A DNA stretch of 18,860 nucleotides. Source: an uncultured Oscillospiraceae bacterium (GTDB lineage Bacteria; Bacillota; Clostridia; Oscillospirales; Oscillospiraceae). The DNA is taken from the NCBI GenBank assembly GCA_934512135.1, contig CAKSWT010000024.1, forward strand, positions 1 to 18,860. Direction: 5' to 3'. A program made the position numbers and the translations under genes. Under the pieces are notes generated by a model. It worked only from the letters and a program-made list of their open reading frames with translations, searched no databases and had not been told where the DNA came from. Below, piece after piece: positions 14,106 through 18,860 of the stretch. Each line of letters opens with the position of its first letter. Position 1 is the stretch's first letter.

Positions 14106-14235
14106 TCATAATTCCCCCTGTTTAGCCCAATGCCGTTCCAGTCAATCCACCGCGCCAAGCTGCAATAAAATGAACGTCCCCATCCCTCATCACATTTTTA
14201 TTGTGGTTTATGTACCTCAAAATCACATAATTATG

Positions 14236-14278
14236 AAAAAGTCCCGCCGGAGCCGCAACCTTGCCGCTCCGGCAGGAC
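14236..14278 (-). terminator. Rho-independent terminator after mobC
   Basis: A 13-bp GC-rich stem (14241-14253 with 14266-14278, one G-U pair) is followed leftward by TTTTT. It closes the four-gene mobilization/replication transcript just after the MobC stop codon. Confidence 0.85.
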
Positions 14279-14283
14279 CCTCT

Positions 14284-14595
14284 TTATACCATCCTCCGAC
14301 TAATCTCCTCCACGATCCTCCGGAACTCCGCTACCACTTCATCATACTTCTCCGCATCAATGCTCCCCAGCGCATGGGCCTTCCGGGCAATCTGGTTGAG
14401 GTGATTGCCGCAATAGTAGAGCTGCCGCATCATCGGGTAGAAGTCCGGAGGCGGCAATTCTCTGGGTTGAATTCCGTCGATGAGCTTCCGCAGATAGACC
14501 TCCCGACTCAGCCCGCTTTTCTGGACGGCGGTATTGAGGCGGTCTAACTCCGTATCTGTCAGGCGGAGAAAAATTCGGTTGTTTCTTGTTCGCAT
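14284..14595 (-). CDS. mobC: MobC-family relaxosome accessory protein, 103 aa
   Basis: N-terminal ribbon-helix-helix DNA-binding region (NRIFLRLTDTELDRLNTAVQ, then KSGLSREVYLRKLI), followed by the MobC signature LYYCGNHLNQIARKAHALGS and a helical tail. MobC binds near oriT and helps the relaxase open it. GGAGG 5-6 bases before the ATG at 14595 fixes the start. In relatives a MobA/relaxase gene normally follows directly; here a terminator and unrelated cargo follow, leaving MobC without a partner in view. It could still act with a relaxase supplied elsewhere. Confidence 0.85.
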   Translation of the reverse strand: MRTRNNRIFLRLTDTELDRLNTAVQKSGLSREVYLRKLIDGIQPRELPPPDFYPMMRQLYYCGNHLNQIARKAHALGSIDAEKYDEVVAEFRRIVEEISRRMV

Positions 14596-14679
14596 GATAA
14601 CCTCCGATCTATGGGGTTACAGGGGCCCGCCCCTGTCAGGCTGCCTTTGGGCGTCCAAAGGCGATGCTTGCTATACGAG

Positions 14680-15525
14680 TCACACTTCCCCGCAGAGAAC
14701 GTGCTTTCCGGCTTGGAGCAGCTCTTTAGCATGGACCGTTCGGATATTTTTCCCGTTCATTTTCACCGGAACGCACCGCTCCAGCAGCCGATCATAGACC
14801 CGCTCATGGGCCAAATTGGACGGATGCTTGAGCTCCTCCAGCGTCAAATTGGTGGTCACGATCATGGGCTTTCGGCTTTGATAGCGGGAATCCACCACCC
14901 CAAATAGCTGCTCCAGCGCATACTCAGAATTTCGTTCCGCGCCCAAATCATCTAGAATCAGCAGGCTGTATGTATTTAAACTGGAAAGGAAACGCTGCCG
15001 CTCCATGCCGTACATTCCGGTGACAGCACCCAGGATTTTCGCAAAATTCGTCATCAGTACCGGTACGCCTTGGGCCAGCAGCGCGTTGGCAATGCAGCCC
15101 GCAAAGAAAGATTTCCCGGTTCCAACGCCGCCCCATAGGAGCAGCCCCATATTCTGCGCCTTCATGGAGTCCCACTGTGCCACATACCGCTTCGCCAGCG
15201 TTAGTTCCGCTGTGTAGCCCAAATCATTCGCAAAGGTGTACTCTTTTAGGTTGGCGTTTTGGAGACTGTTTGCCCGCATACCGGTGACAAAATCCATCAG
15301 CTCCCGCTGCCTTCGCGCTGCAATCTCCTGATCCCGCCGCTGCTTTTGGCACTGGCAGAGCACATCCACCACCAGCTCTTTGCCGGGAAACGAAATTTTC
15401 GCCTGCTTTGCGGTGTGGCAATGAGGACAATACAGGAGGCCGTCTGCTAGATTCTCATAGGTGTCCGTTGTTTGCGGCATTACCGCAGGGATGGACTGAG
15501 CTAATACTTCGGTTACGTTGGTCAC
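14680..15525 (-). CDS. DnaC-like helicase loader ATPase, 281 aa
   Basis: AAA+ ATPase of the DnaC/IstB-like type. Walker A is GGVGTGKS (132-139) and Walker B LLILDDLG (188-195), with sensor-1 IVTTNLTLEEL. The N-terminal part has a zinc-ribbon-like Cys set (Cys33, Cys36, Cys57, Cys59) and a basic helix, probably contacting the initiator or DNA. The start is GTG 15525, overlapping the preceding gene's TGA as GTGA, with GAGGAGG 7 bases upstream. It should load the replicative helicase onto the excised element, together with the RepA-like protein encoded just before it. Confidence 0.85.
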   Translation of the reverse strand: MTNVTEVLAQSIPAVMPQTTDTYENLADGLLYCPHCHTAKQAKISFPGKELVVDVLCQCQKQRRDQEIAARRQRELMDFVTGMRANSLQNANLKEYTFANDLGYTAELTLAKRYVAQWDSMKAQNMGLLLWGGVGTGKSFFAGCIANALLAQGVPVLMTNFAKILGAVTGMYGMERQRFLSSLNTYSLLILDDLGAERNSEYALEQLFGVVDSRYQSRKPMIVTTNLTLEELKHPSNLAHERVYDRLLERCVPVKMNGKNIRTVHAKELLQAGKHVLCGEV

Positions 15526-16031
15526 AGGCTGTCCTCCTCACTGCAATCATAGCTCCGCACATTCTGCCTTTCAGCTGCTTCTTTCTTCTTCGTTTTTCTT
15601 CCTATATTCTTATTAGTGGGCAGAATATCGCCTGCGTGACCGGCTGTTTTCTGGCTGTCATGCGGGTCATTTTCTGCCCCCGCGATGATCTTCACATAAA
15701 TGCGGCTGGCCCGCCCCACACCCTGACGCACCCGAACAATCAGGCCCTGCTGCACCAGCACAGAAAGGGCGTGCTTCACCGTGGTTTCGCTTTTCCCCAG
15801 CGCCAACGCCATGCTATGAATAGAGAAGTAGATATAGACATGGCCCTGCGCGTCCGTCCAGCCATGGTTTTGCATGGACAGTCTGGCCCGGTCATACAGC
15901 AGCACATAGAGGAGCTGTGTGGTTTCGTTCATGCCGCTGTCCAGCAGGAACTTCGGGTATGGCATATAGACTGGCAGGCGGCTGCTTCGGGTAAGAAACT
16001 CCGTGGGCGGAATCTCGCTATGCTTAGACAT
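15522..16031 (-). CDS. RepA-like replication initiator (winged-helix), 169 aa
   Basis: The N-terminus (RLPVYMPYPKFLLDSGMNET then LLYVLLYDRARLS) matches the RepA_N-type initiator of clostridial elements. A winged-helix follows (IHSMALALGKSETTVKHALS, then VQQGLIVRVRQGVGRASRIY). The C-terminus is a hydrophilic, Lys-rich tail (GRKTKKKEAAERQ) that may contact the DnaC-like partner. The ATG at 16031 overlaps the upstream HTH gene by 8 bases; a GTG three codons earlier is possible. No good ribosome site is seen, so translation should be coupled. Its length is short compared with full RepA_N plasmid initiators, which suggests a minimal version. Confidence 0.75.
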   Translation of the reverse strand: MSKHSEIPPTEFLTRSSRLPVYMPYPKFLLDSGMNETTQLLYVLLYDRARLSMQNHGWTDAQGHVYIYFSIHSMALALGKSETTVKHALSVLVQQGLIVRVRQGVGRASRIYVKIIAGAENDPHDSQKTAGHAGDILPTNKNIGRKTKKKEAAERQNVRSYDCSEEDSL

Positions 16032-16224
16032 AGCGCCCACCCGTGTTGTGGTCGATCCACGCGATCAGCTTGTCCTTCGGCACCAGCATCCGCTTTCCAC
16101 TATGTAAGGTCGGGAACCCCTCCTGATGCAAAAGCTGATAAGCGCCCGCTCTGGAAATGCCCAAAATTTCCGCCAGCTGATCTGCATTCAAAATGGCCGG
16201 ATAACCATCAAAATGATTGTTCAT
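16024..16224 (-). CDS. Excisionase-like helix-turn-helix protein, 66 aa
   Basis: MerR/Xis-type small DNA-binding protein. LNADQLAEILGISRAGAYQL is the helix-turn-helix, GFPTLHSGKRMLVPKDKLIAWI the wing and last helix. Such proteins direct the integrase toward excision or act as repressors. GGAG 4-5 bases before ATG 16224. It is the first gene of the minus-strand replication/mobilization transcript, expressed from the promoter at 16299-16327, and is a natural candidate to bind the repeated CAAT-type motifs beside it. Confidence 0.85.
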   Translation of the reverse strand: MNNHFDGYPAILNADQLAEILGISRAGAYQLLHQEGFPTLHSGKRMLVPKDKLIAWIDHNTGGRYV

Positions 16225-16243
16225 ACGATCTCCTTTCTGGTTC

Positions 16244-16272
16244 TTGACAATATAGACGCAATAGATTATAAT
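16244..16272 (+). promoter_or_regulatory. Consensus promoter toward the DUF6076-like gene
   Basis: TTGACA (16244-16249), 17-bp spacer, TATAAT (16267-16272): a perfect sigma-70/A consensus. The start would be near 16279, about 100 bases before the gene at 16379. Its transcript runs through the opposing promoter. Confidence 0.8.
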
Positions 16273-16364
16273 ATTTTATATAGGTCGATTGCATGATTAT
16301 TGTAGGATAGATACGATAGCTTGTCAATAGATCGATTGTGAACATTTTGTAACGTTCAATCTAT
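16259..16364. promoter_or_regulatory. Repeated CAAT(A/C)(G/T)AT-type operator motifs
   Basis: Copies are CAATAGAT (16259-16266), CAATCGAC on the minus strand (16284-16291), CAATAGAT (16325-16332) overlapping ATCGATTG, the inverse form CAATCGAT (16331-16338), and CAATCTAT (16357-16364). The first two flank the plus -10 as an inverted pair; the next two form a tight dyad over the minus -35. Confidence 0.5.
16299..16327 (-). promoter_or_regulatory. Strong promoter of the HTH-RepA-DnaC-MobC transcript
   Basis: Read leftward: TTGACA (16322-16327), 17-bp spacer, TACAAT (16299-16304). The start would be near 16292, with a leader of about 68 bases. It points straight at the plus-strand promoter at 16244-16272. 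Confidence 0.75.
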
Positions 16365-16378
16365 GTAGGAGGGGTTCT

Positions 16379-17449
16379 ATGATCCCGCATAAATCTTATC
16401 CCATTCCCTATGAAAAGATATGGGTTTCCGCCTATGCGGACGCAAAAACAGAGTGTTTCGAGATTCGCACCATAGACAAAAACCAGGCGGTTCCGTTTTA
16501 CGACTGCTGGCACAAGGAGTATCCTTTGGGCACGGCAATCTCTGATTTTGTGTATCTGGATCTGTCCTTCCTATCCAAACACTTCCGCGAAATCAGCGCG
16601 CACATAGAAGCCATCAACGAAAATCGGGAGGTTGTGCCGCATTTTCAGGCGCTGTTTGACTACACCAGCTTTTGGCTCAAGAAAAGTCCGCTGCTGGCCC
16701 CGCTGTCCGCATCTCTGGAGCGGATGCACTTGATTCACGAGGAGGGACAGCGGCTGACCATGGAACCGCTGGAACGTCAGGCGGAATACTATCGCACCAT
16801 CCAGCCTTGGCTCCGGCAGCTATCCGCAGAATTCTTTGAAACGGACGCCAATCAGGATATGCAGCAGCGGTATATGAGCGCCCAGTTCAAGGATGCCGCC
16901 ACCTATCCCATGCTTCGGTTCCAAACGGTCAGCTTGGAGGAAGTTCACAAGGGCGGCCCCCAGCGCTGTCTATATGATAATCTGGAGGAACTGATGTTCG
17001 CCCCGGAGCAGAAGCCCGCGCCCCAGACGTTCTTTATCACAGAGGTTATCAACTGTCTGGAGCCGGAGGATTTGGTTCATTTTCTGCTCACCCGGTATTT
17101 GCAGGAGAATCTGCGGTTCCGCACCTGTAAATTCTGCGGAAAATACTTTGGTTTTACCGGCAACAGCAAGGTAGAATATTGTGAGCGTCCCATTGATGGC
17201 TCTGACAAGGCCTGTCGAACCGCTGGTGCCTTTCGGTTATATGAAAAGCGCAAGCTGGAGGACCCGGCAGTCCGGGAATATAAGCGCTCCTACAAGGCCC
17301 ACAACGCCCGCATCCGCTACGGCATCATGACCAAGGAGGAGTTCTCCCAGTGGTCGAAGGAGGCCCGTGAAAAGCGGGATTTGTGCGTGGCGGGCAAGCT
17401 CTCTTTGGAGGAGTTTGTGGCCTGGCTCGACCAGGACAAGATCAATTAG
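16379..17449 (+). CDS. DUF6076-like protein with C-terminal Cys4 zinc finger, 356 aa
   Basis: I recognise the general type, a DUF6076-like protein found in integrative elements of gut Firmicutes, but no function is established. The N-terminal 240 residues are mixed helices and strands without a known motif. The C-terminal part has a Cys4 set at 250, 253, 268 and 279 (RTCKFCGKYFGF ... EYCER ... KACR), as in CGNR-like nucleic-acid-binding fingers, then a very basic helical tail (RLYEKRKLEDPAVREYKRSY). GGAGG lies 7 bases before the ATG. It is driven by the consensus promoter at 16244 and lies just before the integrase, so a role in control of excision or transfer is an inference. Confidence 0.7.
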   Translation: MIPHKSYPIPYEKIWVSAYADAKTECFEIRTIDKNQAVPFYDCWHKEYPLGTAISDFVYLDLSFLSKHFREISAHIEAINENREVVPHFQALFDYTSFWLKKSPLLAPLSASLERMHLIHEEGQRLTMEPLERQAEYYRTIQPWLRQLSAEFFETDANQDMQQRYMSAQFKDAATYPMLRFQTVSLEEVHKGGPQRCLYDNLEELMFAPEQKPAPQTFFITEVINCLEPEDLVHFLLTRYLQENLRFRTCKFCGKYFGFTGNSKVEYCERPIDGSDKACRTAGAFRLYEKRKLEDPAVREYKRSYKAHNARIRYGIMTKEEFSQWSKEAREKRDLCVAGKLSLEEFVAWLDQDKIN

Positions 17450-17549
17450 AAGTCTCATAAGGCAAAAATGAGCCTCTGCTAATAATAGAAGCTCACTACG
17501 CTTTATTTTGATTTACAGCGAAACATATCAAGCACGGAAAGGAGACATT

Positions 17550-18650
17550 TTGTCAAAGAAACGTTCCAACGGTGAAGGCTCCCTGCGCCGCCGCACAGAC
17601 GGCAGATGGGAATGCACCATTATGGATGGATATTTTCCCAACGGGAAACGCAAATACAAGAGCTTTTACGGCAAAACTCAGAAGGAAGTCAAGCAGAAGG
17701 TGCAGGAATACCGCACAGCGCTGGATGCCGGGTTAAAGTTGGATGCTAAGCTGACCTTTGAGGTCTGGTCAGAGCAGTGGTATACGGGACACCTTACAAG
17801 CATCTCGCCCACCACCCGCGAAAGCTACCGTTACAGTCTGAACATCCTAAATCAGGCGTTCCGCAACAAGGCAATTATGGACATCAAGCCGGTGGATGTG
17901 GAGCAGTTCTTGCAGCAGCTCCGAAGGGATGGCAAGTCCGATTCCACCCTTGCCAAGTGCCGGGGGATGCTCTATCAGATCATGAACAAGGCGGAGGCCA
18001 ACGACCTGATCCGTAAAAATCCGGTGCGCTTTGCGGAAAAAATGAAGTCCACCGGGCTGAAACGCCCCAAGGATGCGTTTACCGCCGATGAGGTGACACT
18101 GCTCATGAAGCAGCTGCCCGATGACCGAATGGGCTGGAGCATCCGATTGATGCTGGCAACCGGGATGCGGATGCAGGAGATTCTTGCGCTGGAACCCCGG
18201 CACATCACGCCGGACGGCTCCTACATCTACATCCGTCAGGCGGTGAATCTGGTCAAGGGCACGCCCCATATCGGAATGCCCAAGTCCAGAGACAGCATCC
18301 GGGATGTGCCGGTTCCGGAGAACGTCCGGTACTGCGCCGTGCAGCTCCGGAATACCACCCGCCGGTTTATCTGGGAGGTGGGGAAGGCAGGGCAGCCCTG
18401 CAACCCCTCGTATTTCCGCAATACCTTCAAGGCATATCTGGATCGCATCCCCAATGTTCGGGTGCTGACGCCGCATTCCTGCCGCCACACCTATGTGAGC
18501 CAGATGCAGGCGCTGGGAGTGGATCTGTCCACGATTCAGAGCATTGTGGGCCATACGGATATCGACATGACCCAGCATTATCTCCATGTGCAGGAATCTG
18601 TCCGACAGTCCGCTACGCAGAAGTTCAGTGAGACGTTTTCGGTCAAATAG
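17550..18650 (+). CDS. int: Tyrosine recombinase integrase, 366 aa
   Basis: Phage-type integrase that inserts and excises the element. An N-terminal AP2-like arm-binding domain (GSLRRRTDGRWECTIMDGYF, with GKRKYKSFYGKT) is followed by a SAM-like core-binding domain (about 70-160) and the catalytic domain. All catalytic residues are present: Arg207 (ATGMRMQEIL), Lys245 (MPKSRD), His309-x-x-Arg312 (TPHSCRHTY), His335 (VGHTD) and Tyr344 (TQHYLHV). The start is taken as TTG 17550 because AAGGAG lies 5 bases before it; the upstream TTG at 17508 has none. It ends 140 bases from the 3' end of tRNA-Ala, as expected when that tRNA is the integration target. Confidence 0.92.
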   Translation: MSKKRSNGEGSLRRRTDGRWECTIMDGYFPNGKRKYKSFYGKTQKEVKQKVQEYRTALDAGLKLDAKLTFEVWSEQWYTGHLTSISPTTRESYRYSLNILNQAFRNKAIMDIKPVDVEQFLQQLRRDGKSDSTLAKCRGMLYQIMNKAEANDLIRKNPVRFAEKMKSTGLKRPKDAFTADEVTLLMKQLPDDRMGWSIRLMLATGMRMQEILALEPRHITPDGSYIYIRQAVNLVKGTPHIGMPKSRDSIRDVPVPENVRYCAVQLRNTTRRFIWEVGKAGQPCNPSYFRNTFKAYLDRIPNVRVLTPHSCRHTYVSQMQALGVDLSTIQSIVGHTDIDMTQHYLHVQESVRQSATQKFSETFSVK

Positions 18651-18670
18651 GTACATAGCGTGCCAGGGCT

Positions 18671-18693
18671 ATTCTGGTCAAAATTCTGGTCAA
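18671..18693 (+). repeat. Direct repeat beside the attachment site
   Basis: ATTCTGGTCAA occurs at 18671-18681 and again at 18683-18693, a 12-base period. Lying between the integrase and the tRNA, the pair may be integrase arm-type binding sites. Confidence 0.5.
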
Positions 18694-18754
18694 CTGGAAT
18701 TCTGCTTCCATCTACGCTCTGCAAAGTTACCTAAAAAGTTCGCAAAACGCACAA

Positions 18755-18786
18755 AAAGACCCGAAATCCTACGATTTCAGGTCTTT
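18755..18786 (-). terminator. Terminator behind tRNA-Ala
   Basis: AAAGACC-GAAATC pairs with GATTTC-GGTCTTT around a 5-base loop with one A-C mismatch. Read leftward it ends in TTTTT, 4 bases past the tRNA CCA. It also faces the integrase transcript. Confidence 0.75.
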
Positions 18787-18790
18787 CACA

Positions 18791-18860
<70 letters not shown>

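Larger units (their letters stand above)
14284..18790. mobile_element. Core of an integrative mobilizable-type element at tRNA-Ala
   Basis: Tyrosine integrase next to a tRNA 3' end, excisionase-like HTH, RepA-like initiator, DnaC-like loader and MobC form the conserved backbone of clostridial integrative elements. No relaxase, coupling protein or conjugation gene is present in the window. The far attachment site is not identified, so the left limit is uncertain and the cargo at 8125-14042 may be inside the element. Confidence 0.6.

Noticed and set aside
17847..18656. 269-codon leftward frame opposite the integrase
   Set aside because: It is antisense to an integrase with all catalytic residues intact.

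Overview
The window looks like chromosomal DNA of a gut Firmicute, probably Oscillospirales (Flavonifractor/Oscillibacter-like). I infer this from moderately high GC, strong AGGAGG-type ribosome sites, consensus -35/-10 promoters, and accessory families typical of that group: TnpV, MobC, a RepA-like initiator with a DnaC-like loader, DUF6076-like and ISLre2-like. I ran no search, so all family names come from reading motifs.

The window is a mosaic, with tRNA 3' ends at or near its joints. From 1 to 363 there is a gene start pointing left, an intergenic array of small hairpins separated by GTGAAG/CTTCAC boxes, a bidirectional terminator, and the 3' half of a tRNA-Ala(CGC)-like gene broken in its anticodon loop. 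From 378 to 4418 (minus strand) lies a compact four-gene operon: SnoaL-like protein, four-helix membrane protein, CocE/NonD (S15-type) hydrolase and an OFA-like MFS transporter. It reads as uptake plus cleavage of an ester- or amide-containing organic compound. A LysR-type regulator (5484-6440) points away from it, and a textbook LysR box sits near -65 of the operon promoter. Regulator and operon are now separated by a decayed ISLre2-type transposase.

From 6600 to 8083 there is a boundary zone: a tRNA-like 3' remnant, a 28-bp perfect palindrome, a deleted and frameshifted IS3-family copy, and a 5'-truncated TnpV gene. From 8125 to 14042, all on the minus strand, is a dense cargo cluster: six intact GNAT acetyltransferases, a GNAT remnant, a small VbhA-antitoxin-like ORF, a SWIM/GNAT/5'-exonuclease triplet with overlapping genes, and two P-loop kinase-like proteins. 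Many neighbours overlap by 4-56 bp.

From 14284 to 18790 lies the core of an integrative mobilizable-type element: MobC, DnaC-like loader, RepA-like initiator and an excisionase-like HTH protein (minus strand), then a DUF6076-like zinc protein and a tyrosine integrase (plus strand). The integrase abuts the 3' end of tRNA-Ala(GGC) at the right edge. Two near-consensus promoters face each other between the halves, among repeated CAAT-containing motifs, which suggests a switch. No relaxase is visible; the cargo cluster begins where one would be expected after MobC.
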